Shown: positions 18,301 through 25,188, counted from the stretch's first letter. The stretch: 64,000 nt of DNA from Flavobacterium sp. HJ-32-4 (GCF_022532105.1 NZ_CP092832.1:1827001-1891000), one strand, 5' to 3'. Translations and numbers: made by a program. The notes: generated by a model not told the origin, from the sequence alone.

Positions 18301-19042
18301 TCAAAGGTCACGATATAAGAACGAAAGACTTTCAGAGGAACAGATTAAAGCACTTCAATCAATCGAATACGACCTAGACGCTAGAGGAAAAGAAAAGGAA
18401 CAAGCTAGATGGATTGAAATGTTTGAACACGTAAAGTTGTTTAAATCAGAAAATAATAGTTGGCCAAAATTTGGTGTAACGGGAATAGAAGGAAAAATGT
18501 ATAATTGGTGTCAGGCTCAACGCCAAGCACAAGCAGGCACTCATTCAGGCGGAAAGAGGAAGCCTTTAAACCAATGGCAAGTAGACAAGCTTGAATCAAT
18601 TGATTTTCATTGGTCTTTATCGGATTTGAATAATTTAGAATGGGAATCTAAATATATAGAGCTAGAGAGGTTTCTTCAAAATCACCATTTATCGGAACTA
18701 ATGTCAACCAACAAATTATGGAGATGGATATACAACCAAAACAACGCCTATGAAAAAGGAGGATTTGATGAAGTTAAGCATAAAAGATTACTTGAATTGG
18801 GAGTTGATATTTCTCAACGAATTAGCAGCAATGGACGTGACGGATTTGGTAAATGGTCGTGGAAAATTAGGGAAGTAGCCAAATTTATTGACGAAAATGG
18901 ACATTACCCGAAAGCAGGTACGGATAAAGTTCAACGTAATTTATACCAGTCGTTGGCTAGGACAAAGAGAGCTTATCTTAGCAATGAACTCTCTGAAAAA
19001 CAATTAGAATTACTAAAACAACTTAAAATTGACCTAGACTAA
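15392..19042 (+). CDS. Mrr-type nuclease-SF2 helicase with helicase-associated repeats (probable defence protein)
   Basis: The protein has 1,216 residues. The N-terminal 150 residues carry a PD-(D/E)XK core of Mrr type: E47 (KIFEVF), D91 (YGVDLVL) and Q105-K107 (VVQCKYK). An SF2 helicase core follows, with K225 in PCGAGKT, D343-H346 in CDEAHK, YATATPR, and Q559-R566 in QAVGRALR. From about residue 675 to the end I count eight copies of a roughly 65-residue helicase-associated module (Trp near the start, WIASQR- or WLGSQRSR-like centre, L..I.F.W end). The gene is visibly A+T-rich compared with neighbours of about 50% G+C, which indicates transfer. No methylase, specificity subunit or partner gene adjoins it. 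The architecture suggests ATP-driven DNA restriction against phage or plasmids, but that is inference. Confidence 0.85.
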   Translation: MTEYKNILKELIKDKTTWRQLKPELSKYNVNSTETAEKDTRAGKIFEVFTKLYFLVSPTEKDNLKNVWLFEETPLEVRHKLNLGNQDYGVDLVLQDIEDQYFVVQCKYKNNESSRLNWSADKIANLFAFCPNANGYIVFSNAVDLDNVSKTRHENFTFYGVDSLNEIDKETFDSIYRLLTQNQLVERRLYDPLPHQEIAINECIQWFTDGEESRGQLILPCGAGKTYTALWIKEKLESKNTLVLVPSLALLRQIKNEWSKQRRNIYHYLCVCSETDIDRESSDTLVTYTYEIGTRVTTDSEHVKSFLFKPLEGKVIFSTYHSLQVIADAIKEIDFAFDFVFCDEAHKTAGVGNNKFSLIHDNNRIPSKYRLYATATPRIVKESLKKKFGEDLKYTYDMNDPNTFGYEFHRMNFKDAIEEEILVDYKIVAIGVNSDELKEYIEQRRFVDKNISIDELANNYALEYVMQKYNVNHGLTFHSRVKLAQEFANTHGKLFPNTKTFSVSGEQPTSYRNLILEEFKNSEKAIISNARCLTEGVDVPTIDLVYFCDPKNSKVDIVQAVGRALRKKEGKKLGLIVVPIYHSKKDEVENSISSGSFRNLLQVIRSLCDQDERLQDEINFLAFGKGERKSKKIDIISSSFIDEQEKIILDGFEEKLRNSLFDQIIEKSSNNWDLWFLKLKNYLESNNQEYPSKKDDKDLYNWIASQRNRKKNGTLKNEDLRKLNSINFVWSIVEWKWDRMFSQFQLYSVDNVFPPCRGIDDHELVEWYKYQSNCVRENKILSKEQKMRFLKIDRKFEGPSSRKKWFAPYNELVKFRIENQDSWPQYNRDNPKSLQSELNVFCQSIRKRFREGVLENYWFEKMLAIGFNFEGKTDHWTDYWKTVKELLESKKSVSIKEIGENAYSWVIRHKRKYDNGELNEYEFKKIEELNLDQFFETWEETFHKIREWVATNGKLPTRTTQKEYHSWLGSQRSRYKNERLSEEQIKALQSIEYDLDARGKEKEQARWIEMFEHVKLFKSENNSWPKFGVTGIEGKMYNWCQAQRQAQAGTHSGGKRKPLNQWQVDKLESIDFHWSLSDLNNLEWESKYIELERFLQNHHLSELMSTNKLWRWIYNQNNAYEKGGFDEVKHKRLLELGVDISQRISSNGRDGFGKWSWKIREVAKFIDENGHYPKAGTDKVQRNLYQSLARTKRAYLSNELSEKQLELLKQLKIDLD

Positions 19043-19213
19043 TCTCCACTCCGCCACATCTCCTTCCAACCAAACTCCACAAACGTCTCCAACTTCGCGG
19101 CCTGTGCCAACTGCCAACTGCTAACTTCCCACCGCGACTGACACTGACACTTCGACCCCGCTCCGTCACATCTCCTTGCGCCAAGCTCCGCGAATGTCTC
19201 CGACTTCGCGGCC
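19043..19213. repeat. 58-bp dispersed repeat, copies 1 and 2
   Basis: Copies at 19043-19102 and 19156-19213 share CTCCG(C/T)CACATCTCCTT, then AACTCCACAAACGTCTCC or a close variant, and end CTTCGCGGCC. Further copies are at 19873, 20032 and 21484. Copies are joined by CTGCCAA and CGACTG runs. Confidence 0.75.
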
Positions 19214-19272
19214 AGTTGTCCACCTCGATTGCGACTACAACTCCGACGCCACCACCAACCACCACCCACCAA

Positions 19273-19857
19273 ATGAACCCACTCAAAACAAAACGCCTCT
19301 TTCTACTTTTGCCGATCGCGCTTTTCTCCTGCCAGGATCGGACTGCCGATCACTCCGTTCACACCATAGCCGATACAAAACCAGCGAAGCTGGATGTAGC
19401 CGGACAAGTCTATTTCTATGCACCGGAGTTGGATAAAAAGACGTGTGAAGCCTACGGGGAATGCGACTGCTGTTCGGGTAACATCCTGTTCCTGGATGAA
19501 CGTACCTTTTTGACCATCGACATTTGTGAATCTGACGTCTCGTATTACAAAGGGACGTATAAAATAGTCGATGGCAACCTCTTACTTTCCTACGCCGGTG
19601 TAAGGGTGGAGAAAAACTACAATTGGGAGAGAGAAACCGATACCACGGGAACCGTCACAACCGAGTATCTTATTGAAACTTCAAAAACCGACCCCCGAAC
19701 GCAGACGCTCACACGTATCGCGTGCGAAAAGAACACCTGCTTCAAAACAAACGATACGGAAGCCTTCTTTGCCAGTCCCGACAAAAAACAGAAAATCGCC
19801 GATCTGGTCAGGCAAATCGAGGAAGACGGTATTTGGGAAAAACTGGAAATGAAATAA
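19273..19857 (+). CDS. Hypothetical lipoprotein
   Basis: The ATG at 19273 is chosen because it gives a lipoprotein signal MNPLKTKRLFLLLPIALFSC with the lipobox Cys at residue 20; the frame extends 19 codons upstream but that part is repeat-derived. The mature protein, 175 residues, is Cys-rich near its start (CEAYGECDCCSG), has a beta-rich middle (GTYKIVDGNLLLSYAGV) and a helical C-terminus. The cysteines may form disulfides or bind metal. No family is recognised. It sits alone among intergenic repeats, and the 58-bp repeat flanks it on both sides. Confidence 0.7.
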   Translation: MNPLKTKRLFLLLPIALFSCQDRTADHSVHTIADTKPAKLDVAGQVYFYAPELDKKTCEAYGECDCCSGNILFLDERTFLTIDICESDVSYYKGTYKIVDGNLLLSYAGVRVEKNYNWERETDTTGTVTTEYLIETSKTDPRTQTLTRIACEKNTCFKTNDTEAFFASPDKKQKIADLVRQIEEDGIWEKLEMK

Positions 19858-19872
19858 TCTTGAATGCCCATG

Positions 19873-19933
19873 TCCCCGCTCCGCCACATCTCCTGTGAAT
19901 CAGGCTCCACAAACGTCCCAAACCTCACTGCCA
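19873..19933. repeat. 58-bp dispersed repeat, copy 3
   Basis: It starts CCCCGCTCCGCCACATCTCC and includes GGCTCCACAAACGTCCCAAA. It follows the lipoprotein gene. Confidence 0.7.
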
Positions 19934-19953
19934 ACTGTCCACTGCGACTGCGA

Positions 19954-20034
19954 CCGTATTTCGAGCGCAGCCGATAAATCTAATGGCATATGCGCGTAAG
20001 CGGCGTCATTCCGAGCGCAGCGAGGAACCTCTCA
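19954..20034. repeat. GAGCGCAGCGAGGAA-type dispersed repeat, copy 1
   Basis: Two half-units, TTTCGAGCGCAGCCGATAAAT and ATTCCGAGCGCAGCGAGGAA, flank TAATGGCATATGCGCGTAAG. The nearly identical composite recurs at 21595-21672. Similar motifs are widely dispersed in Bacteroidota genomes. Confidence 0.7.
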
Positions 20035-20094
20035 CCGCTGCGAAACATCTCTCTCACCACCAAGCTCCCCGAACGTCCCCGACCTCACAGCCAA
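20032..20094. repeat. 58-bp dispersed repeat, copy 4
   Basis: It contains AACATCTCTCTCACCACCAA, GCTCCCCGAACGTCCCCGAC and CTCACAGCC. It directly follows the GAGCGCAGCGAGGAA unit and leads into CGACTG hexamers (20120-20150). Confidence 0.7.
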
Positions 20095-20185
20095 CTGCCC
20101 ACTGTGATTGTCACAGCCAACTGCGACTGCGACTGCGACTGAAACTGCCTACCGCCCACTGCTCACTGCGACATAGTCCACAGAC

Positions 20186-20255
20186 ATAGATACTCCCCGT
20201 ATACCCCGTATATACCCCGTGTATAAAGCGTATATAAAGCGTCTATGGTGACAAA
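20186..20255. repeat. 11-base phased repeat array 1
   Basis: It opens ATAGATAC. Units then run CCCCGTATATA, CCCCGTGTATA, AAGCGTATATA, AAGCGTCTATG. It ends ATGGTGACAAA. The second array at 20413-20460 shares both its start and its end. Confidence 0.65.
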
Positions 20256-20412
20256 GTACGTCCGTAGCCGTCACAACACGCCAGAAACGGATCAACAACA
20301 ACATACAGGCAAATCCCATGTATAGCCGAATTAGGACAATGAAGTACATCCGTATAGCTAAAACAAGATGTATTTCGTAACCTGTATAGCTATTTTAGGA
20401 CGGGTCAAAAGC

Positions 20413-20460
20413 ATAGATACTGTATAGATACTGTATGGATAAAGTATCAATGGTGACAAA
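20413..20460. repeat. 11-base phased repeat array 2
   Basis: Units run ATAGATACTGT, ATAGATACTGT, ATGGATAAAGT, ATCAATGGTGA. It ends in ATGGTGACAAA like array 1. Between the arrays, related pairs AAGTACGTCCGTA and AAGTACATCCGTA are seen but no gene. Confidence 0.65.
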
Positions 20461-20481
20461 TTTTGTTTTTACCCCTGCAAC

Positions 20482-20565
20482 GCAAGAACCAAGAACTATG
20501 AACCAAGAACCATGAACCATGAACTATCAACCATGAACTATGAACTATCAACCATAAACTAAACA
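20482..20565. repeat. Heptad repeat array (AACTATG/AACCAAG type)
   Basis: Units run ACCAAGA, ACTATGA, ACCAAGA, ACCATGA, ACCATGA, ACTATCA and so on up to the leader of the CPBP protease gene. It is the same family as in copies A, B and C at 1-9.5 kb. Confidence 0.8.
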
Positions 20566-20623
20566 CAACTGTGTAGCAATTCCCCCTTCCGTTCGTCAAG
20601 TCCACATCAATCATCAACCAATC

Positions 20624-21475
20624 ATGAACGAACGACTCCAAAAAATCCTGTATTTCCCCATTACAAAAATAATTGTGTGCATCGCGGTTTGCTTTTCCCT
20701 TTTTGTCGGCGCCCAGAATCTTGTTTTAAAGCCCCTGTTCTACAGCTTCATTCCAGACCAGGACCTCGCAAACCCCTTTATCCATATCATTTCGTGTTTT
20801 GTATTACTCTTTAGCTACTATTTCTTCTTCCGCTTTTATGACAAAAGGGAAATAAAAGAACTCTCCGTAAAACACCTGGCAAAAGAAATGTTCGGAGGTT
20901 TTGCAGTAGGGTTTTTGACCATTTCCTTGGCTATTCTTATCCTGTATGTGTTAGGGTATTATCACGTCATTGAAATGTCAACCGCCCATTATCCGATACG
21001 ATTATTCACCACGTTAGTCGTTGCGGCATTAATCGAAGACCTTTTTCACAGAGGATTGATCTTTCGCGAAATGGAAAAATGGCTGGGCACCCACATTGCA
21101 TTGCTCATTGTCATGTTGGTTGAAACCTCCCACTTTTTTAATCCCCATGCCAACCTGTTCACCCTTTTTACCGATTTGTGCTGGGGGTTTACGCTGTCGA
21201 TGCTTTTTGTCTATACAAGAAGACTTTGGCTAACGTATTTCTTTCATCTGGGTTGGAACTTTGCACAACCCTTTTACGGCTCAAACCTAACCGGACTAAA
21301 TAATCTGGGAACCATTATTAAATCAAGGTTCGAAGGCCCGGTACTACTCACCGGTGGTGACATCGGAATTGAGGGGTCTGTTATAACGGTTCTTTTTTTA
21401 ATAGCAATCGGCATATTCCTGTATTATAAAGCCCGTAAGGAGGGTAAAATCATAAAAAGGAAAACGATTGGGTAA
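20624..21475 (+). CDS. CPBP family intramembrane metalloprotease
   Basis: The 283-residue protein has about eight hydrophobic helices. The CAAX/CPBP signature is present as IEDLFHRGLIF (the family EExxxR motif with Asp in the second place), ETSHFF in the following helix and FHLGWNFAQP (HxxxN). These residues normally bind the catalytic metal inside the membrane. Substrates are unknown; bacterial members include bacteriocin-processing, immunity and housekeeping proteases. No bacteriocin-like gene adjoins it. The gene is isolated between two blocks of intergenic repeats and is A+T-richer than the housekeeping genes. Start by ATG after the heptad array. Confidence 0.82.
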   Translation: MNERLQKILYFPITKIIVCIAVCFSLFVGAQNLVLKPLFYSFIPDQDLANPFIHIISCFVLLFSYYFFFRFYDKREIKELSVKHLAKEMFGGFAVGFLTISLAILILYVLGYYHVIEMSTAHYPIRLFTTLVVAALIEDLFHRGLIFREMEKWLGTHIALLIVMLVETSHFFNPHANLFTLFTDLCWGFTLSMLFVYTRRLWLTYFFHLGWNFAQPFYGSNLTGLNNLGTIIKSRFEGPVLLTGGDIGIEGSVITVLFLIAIGIFLYYKARKEGKIIKRKTIG

Positions 21476-21483
21476 GACCACCC

Positions 21484-21541
21484 GATCCTCCACATCCCAC
21501 ACGCGCCACCAAGCTCCTCGAACGTCGCCGACCTCACAGCC
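21484..21541. repeat. 58-bp dispersed repeat, copy 5
   Basis: It contains CTCCACATCCCACACGCGCC, ACCAAGCTCCTCGAACGTCG and CTCACAGCC, and is followed by CGACTG hexamers. Confidence 0.65.
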
Positions 21542-21594
21542 CACTGCCCACTGCGACTGCGACTGCGACTGCGACTGAAACTGCCCACTACGCC

Positions 21595-21672
21595 TACATT
21601 TCGAGCGCAGCCGAGAAATCTAATAACCTTTGCGTAAGCCGCGTAATTCCGAGCGCAGCGAGGAACCTCAAA
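21595..21672. repeat. GAGCGCAGCGAGGAA-type dispersed repeat, copy 2
   Basis: This has the same composite structure as 19954-20034: TTTCGAGCGCAGCCGAGAAA, TAATAACCTTTGCGTAAGCC, then ATTCCGAGCGCAGCGAGGAA. Confidence 0.7.
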
Positions 21673-21674
21673 AA

Positions 21675-22086
21675 CAGAGGAATAAGTGGTAAGATAGGGT
21701 AAGGTAGTTCGGCTTCCACCGCGACTGCGACTGAAATCCGCGACTTCGCGGCCACTGCGACTGCGACTGTATTTCGGGCGCAGCGAGGAACCCACCACCA
21801 CAGAGGGATAAGTAGTAAGACTGGGTAAGGTTGTTCGGCTTCCACCTCGATTGCGACTGAAATCCGCTACTTCGCTACTTCGCGGCCCACTGCGACCGCG
21901 AATGTGACTGCGACTGTATTCCGGTCGTAGCGAGGAACCCACCACCACAGAGGGATAAGTAGTAAGACTGGGTAAGGTTGTTCGGCTTCCACCTCGATTG
22001 CGACTGAAATCCCCGACTTCGCGACTTCGCGGCCTTTGCCAACTGCGACTGTGACTATATTCCGAGCGCAGCGAGAAACCTCAAAT
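21675..22086. repeat. Three-copy tandem repeat of 126-147 bp
   Basis: Copies are at 21675-21800, 21801-21947 and 21948-22086. Each starts CAGAGGGATAAGTAGTAAGA, continues GTAAGGTTGTTCGGCTTCCA, then CGACTG runs and a variable number of GACTTCGC units, and ends near GAGCGCAGCGAGGAACC. Length differences come from the short internal units. The whole 21476-22090 gap is repeat sequence with no gene. Confidence 0.85.
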
Positions 22087-22090
22087 GCAC

Positions 22091-22109
22091 TCGTGACCAT
22101 GACTGGATT
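22091..22109. other. Duplicated 3' end of tRNA-Leu (possible attachment-site remnant)
   Basis: TCGTGACCATGACTGGATT is identical over 19 bases to 22261-22279, which spans the 3' end of the tRNA-Leu gene. The two copies are in the same orientation, 170 bp apart. That is the pattern left by tyrosine integrases that target tRNA 3' ends. No integrase is present. Confidence 0.5.
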
Positions 22110-22146
22110 ATTCCAAGATCCAGAGAATACGCCCTTCAAAGGAAGG

Positions 22147-22180
22147 AAATCCGCTTTTTGCAAAAGCGTCGGATTTTTTT
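22147..22180 (+). terminator. Terminator-like hairpin
   Basis: A stem AAATCCG/CGGATTT encloses a second stem GCTTTT/AAAAGC, and T7 follows. No gene lies directly upstream on the plus strand, so what it ends is unclear. Confidence 0.5.
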
Positions 22181-22224
22181 ACGGCCGTAAAACAGTCATC
22201 CTGGCGGCTGCTGTTCTCCGTCCA

Positions 22225-22254
22225 TAAAAAAATCCCGCCTATCGGCAGGATTTC
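22225..22254 (-). terminator. Terminator of the tRNA cluster
   Basis: On the minus strand ATCCTGCC-GATA-GGCGGGAT is followed by T7. It lies 10 bases beyond the tRNA-Leu 3' end. Confidence 0.8.
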
Positions 22255-22263
22255 CTTTCATCG

Positions 22264-22346
22264 TGACCATGACTGGATTCGAACCAGCACGCCTTGCGGC
22301 ACCACCCCCTCAAGATGGCGAGTCTACCAGTTTCTCCACATGGCCA
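22264..22346 (-). tRNA. tRNA-Leu (anticodon GAG)
   Basis: The 83-nt gene has a 7-bp acceptor stem TGGCCAT/ATGGTCA with one G-T pair, a D arm with TGGTAGA, anticodon stem CCATC/GGTGG with loop TTGAGGG, a variable arm typical of class II tRNAs (GCCGCAAGGC) and T loop TTCGAAT. CCA is not encoded. Confidence 0.92.
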
Positions 22347-22366
22347 GGTAGTCTTATTTCAATCTG

Positions 22367-22440
22367 TGACCCGACTGGGGCTCGAACCCAGGACCCCAAC
22401 ATTAAAAGTGTTGTGCTCTACCAACTGAGCTATCGAGTCA
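22367..22440 (-). tRNA. tRNA-Lys (anticodon TTT)
   Basis: The 74-nt gene has acceptor TGACTCG/CGGGTCA, a D arm with CAGTTGGTAG, anticodon stem CAACA/TGTTG with loop CTTTTAA, and T arm CTGGG-TTCGAGC-CCCAG. It is identical to the copy at 22466-22539. Confidence 0.95.
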
Positions 22441-22465
22441 AGTGCGTTCCGGGAAAGTGGGTTAG

Positions 22466-22539
22466 TGACCCGACTGGGGCTCGAACCCAGGACCCCAACA
22501 TTAAAAGTGTTGTGCTCTACCAACTGAGCTATCGAGTCA
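22466..22539 (-). tRNA. tRNA-Lys (anticodon TTT)
   Basis: Second identical copy of the tRNA-Lys gene, 25 bases upstream of the first in transcription order. The three tRNAs form one minus-strand unit ending at the hairpin at 22225-22254. Confidence 0.95.
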
Positions 22540-22663
22540 TGGTCATTCCCTGAATGCGGGTGCAAATATATGATGATATAATTTATTTTTCAAACCAATT
22601 TTATGATTAATTTGCCTTTTTTGAACACCGGGCTTTAAAGCCTTACAACATAAGGAATTACCA

Positions 22664-23179
22664 ATGGCTGTTGTCATTCTTCTGGGGTATATGGGCAGCG
22701 GCAAGTCGACCGTCGCCAACGCCATTGGCACCCAAACCGGCTGGCCTGTCATCGACCTTGATGCCGTCATCGAGGCGCGCGTCGGACAATCCATCCCCGC
22801 CATCTTTTCAGAAAAAGGCGAATTATACTTCCGAAAACAGGAACGCGAGGCCCTGCAGGAGGTACTGAAGCGTCCGGATTTCTTCGTGCTCGCCACCGGC
22901 GGTGGCACACCCTGTTACTACGATAATATCAAGGTGATGAACCAACACGGACACACCTTTTTCCTCCAGGCATCCGTGGTTACGCTGACGGAACGGCTGC
23001 GAACATCTGCGACGCAGCGCCCGCTGCTCGACGGACTCTCCGAGGAAGCACAATCGGAATTCATCGCCAAACACCTTTTCGAACGCAATACGTTTTACCA
23101 ACAGGCACAACACTCCATAGCCGTCAACGGGAAGTCGCCGGAAACAATCGCTGCGGAAATTCTGGGGAAACTGGCTTAA
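22664..23179 (+). CDS. aroK: Shikimate kinase
   Basis: The 171-residue protein has the expected length. The P-loop GYMGSGKST is at residues 8-16. The shikimate-binding region is visible as DLDAVIEARVG, FRKQERE and ATGGGTPCYY, and the LID arginine segment as TQRPLLDG. It phosphorylates shikimate with ATP in aromatic amino acid synthesis. Its stop overlaps the stop of the convergent phosphoribosyltransferase gene by 4 bases, so no terminator can sit between them. Confidence 0.95.
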   Translation: MAVVILLGYMGSGKSTVANAIGTQTGWPVIDLDAVIEARVGQSIPAIFSEKGELYFRKQEREALQEVLKRPDFFVLATGGGTPCYYDNIKVMNQHGHTFFLQASVVTLTERLRTSATQRPLLDGLSEEAQSEFIAKHLFERNTFYQQAQHSIAVNGKSPETIAAEILGKLA

Positions 23180-23673
23180 CTGAGGACGACGGTACTCGCG
23201 TTTTCATCAAATACGACTTCCACATGCTCCTGCAGCGAAGTCGAAAGCGAAATGCCCTTAAAATCGACTTTTACCGGATACTGCTTGTGGTTGCGGTCAA
23301 CCAACACCGCGGTCTTGAATTTTTTGAGGGGTACCTCAAGGAAGTGGCGTACACCATATATCAGGGTGGCACCCGAGTTGAGCACGTCATCCGCCAACAC
23401 CAGTCCTTTTCCCGCATAGGCATCCGGTGCCAAAGTGGTGCGGATCGGGGCTAACGGGTTCTTTTTGTCCATTTCCACCTTACAGCGTGTCACCACAAGG
23501 GGCGATATCTGCTCGAGTACCTCCGCTATTTTTTCCGCAAAGACATAGCCATTCGGCGCGATGCCGGCAATGACGATGGAGGTCTCATCCGGAAAGGTCT
23601 CATAAATCTGGTACGCAATCCGTCGGATCGTGTGCTGTATTTCGTCGTGGGTGAGGATAGGGGCGTGGCTCAT
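23176..23673 (-). CDS. Phosphoribosyltransferase family protein (PyrR-like)
   Basis: The 165-residue type I phosphoribosyltransferase has the PRPP-binding motif LVLADDVLNSGATL and a flexible hood region. The order of elements resembles PyrR/uracil phosphoribosyltransferase-like proteins, but the substrate cannot be fixed, and a regulatory role in pyrimidine genes is not evident here. The gene is convergent with aroK, with a 4-base overlap at the stops, and lies 36 bases downstream of the S4-domain gene on the same strand. Confidence 0.85.
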   Translation of the reverse strand: MSHAPILTHDEIQHTIRRIAYQIYETFPDETSIVIAGIAPNGYVFAEKIAEVLEQISPLVVTRCKVEMDKKNPLAPIRTTLAPDAYAGKGLVLADDVLNSGATLIYGVRHFLEVPLKKFKTAVLVDRNHKQYPVKVDFKGISLSTSLQEHVEVVFDENASTVVLS

Positions 23674-23709
23674 AAGGTCCGATTCTTCCGTAAAAATACG
23701 ACTTCCCGA

Positions 23710-24096
23710 TTATTCCACATCATCTTCCACAAAATCACCACTGTATTCCTCAAGGTCACGACGGTCTTTTTTGGTAGGCCGTCCCTCGCCGGTTTTCCGG
23801 TAGTGCTCTTTCGAAAGTTTCAACAACTCAAGGTGCGCATACGATTCGGCCGGGGTCTCGTCTTTCCGGTAGATGTCGACCAACTTCGCACCCACGCGGT
23901 TTGCCGGAATATCGAGCACCGACACGATATGCGTGATCTGGTCTTTTCGGAACGTAATCTTATCGCCCGGAAACACTTCCTTGGAGGCTTTTGCCACGAT
24001 ACCATTCACCGTGACGTGGTTTTTCCGGCAGGCCTCCGTCACCATATTACGGGTTTTGTAATACCGTACACACCACAAAAACTTGTCGATTCTCAT
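23710..24096 (-). CDS. S4 RNA-binding domain protein, Hsp15-like
   Basis: The 128-residue protein begins with an S4 domain (MRIDKFLWCVRYYKTRNMV, then ACRKNHVTVNG, KASKEVFPGDKI). The C-terminal tail is charged, as in Hsp15 (HslR). That protein binds stalled 50S subunits carrying nascent chains and helps recycle them. It is likely co-transcribed with the downstream phosphoribosyltransferase gene. Confidence 0.9.
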   Translation of the reverse strand: MRIDKFLWCVRYYKTRNMVTEACRKNHVTVNGIVAKASKEVFPGDKITFRKDQITHIVSVLDIPANRVGAKLVDIYRKDETPAESYAHLELLKLSKEHYRKTGEGRPTKKDRRDLEEYSGDFVEDDVE

Positions 24097-24171
24097 GTGT
24101 TTAAAAAAATCATAAAAAGGGTGGGGATGAAATCAATATTGTATCTTGCAGCGCAAAAAAATACCGGACCC

Positions 24172-25140
24172 ATGATCCACAAATGTACGTTTTATTTTTC
24201 GCTCTTATTGGTGGCGTCGCTCTTTGTTTCCTGCCGTAAGGACGATAATTCAACCGAGCCGCCGCGCGACCGTGCTGAGCAATATGCGGTCGATATCGAC
24301 TCGATCGAAGAATACCTGAAGACCCATTATATGACCGTGACGGAAACCAACGGACTCATTGACGTTACCGTTGCAGCCATCCCGGCAAACGGCACGCAGA
24401 CGTCTATTTGGGACAATACCGAATACCCCCTCCAGAATAAAGTCATCAAGAATTCAAACCGCGAAACCAACCGGGTAGACGGTCGGGTAGACGATCCGGT
24501 TGACTATAAAATGTACTACCTGATCCTAAACGAAGGAGGAGGCGCGCGTGGCGTGGTAACCGATTCGGTTTACTGCTCGTACCGCGGCTGGACGCTTGAC
24601 GACGAGGAGTTCGACCGCAGCGATACACCGTTTTGGTCAACCTTCCCGGCACTTAGTACGTCGGAGACTGCATTGATTGCCGGGTTCCGGGAATTTGTCC
24701 CAGAACTGCGCGCGGCGGAAAATACCATTGACAATGGCGACGGTACCTATACATTTCAAGACTATGGGGCCGGACTCGTGTTTCTTCCGTCGGGTCTTGC
24801 TTACTTCAACTCGGCTTCTGGCAGTATCCCGGCGTATTCTCCTTTGGTGTTCCTGATTCGACTGAACGGAGTCAAGGAACGCGACCACGACCGTGACCGG
24901 GTCCTCTCTGATTACGAGAACCGCGATGCCGATGGAAACGTTGTTACGGATCTTTTTGCAGTCGACACCGACGGTGATAATATCCCTGACTTTCTCGATA
25001 TCGACGATGACAACGACTCCTATTCCACGAAAAACGAAATACGGATTACCGAAGGAGGAAGCGACTATTACCCCTTCGATCTGATTCCGAACTGCACGGG
25101 CGGCAGCAAGAAAAAGCACCTTGACCCGAACTGTCACTAA
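24172..25140 (+). CDS. FKBP-like lipoprotein with thrombospondin type 3-like calcium repeats
   Basis: The ATG at 24172 gives a lipoprotein signal MIHKCTFYFSLLLVASLFVSC. A start 45 bases upstream is possible, but the frame further upstream runs antisense through the S4 gene. The 322-residue protein has an N-terminal domain with a long helix (AVDIDSIEEYLKTHY). The middle domain resembles FKBP-type isomerase lipoproteins of Flavobacteria (YLILNEGGGARG, then FVPELRAAEN). At the C-terminus a DTDGDNIPDFLDIDDDND segment forms calcium-binding thrombospondin type 3-like repeats. Isomerase activity is uncertain because the usual FKBP aromatic residues are hard to place. It is followed by a bidirectional hairpin. 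Confidence 0.75.
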   Translation: MIHKCTFYFSLLLVASLFVSCRKDDNSTEPPRDRAEQYAVDIDSIEEYLKTHYMTVTETNGLIDVTVAAIPANGTQTSIWDNTEYPLQNKVIKNSNRETNRVDGRVDDPVDYKMYYLILNEGGGARGVVTDSVYCSYRGWTLDDEEFDRSDTPFWSTFPALSTSETALIAGFREFVPELRAAENTIDNGDGTYTFQDYGAGLVFLPSGLAYFNSASGSIPAYSPLVFLIRLNGVKERDHDRDRVLSDYENRDADGNVVTDLFAVDTDGDNIPDFLDIDDDNDSYSTKNEIRITEGGSDYYPFDLIPNCTGGSKKKHLDPNCH

Positions 25141-25145
25141 ATAAA

Positions 25146-25172
25146 AAACTCCCGCTATCGGCGGGAGTTTTT
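25146..25172 (+). terminator. Bidirectional terminator
   Basis: AACTCCCGC-TATC-GGCGGGAGTT is flanked by A and T runs. It lies between the convergent FKBP-like and transketolase genes. Confidence 0.85.
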
Positions 25173-25188
25173 GTTTTGCTAAAGATCT

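Noticed and set aside
21675..22086. CRISPR-like array
   Set aside because: The repeats are long, directly adjacent and vary by short internal units; there are no unique spacers and no cas genes.
23632..24171. Long N-terminal extension of the FKBP-like lipoprotein
   Set aside because: It runs antisense through the S4-domain gene and is not signal-peptide-like; the ATG at 24172 gives a lipobox.
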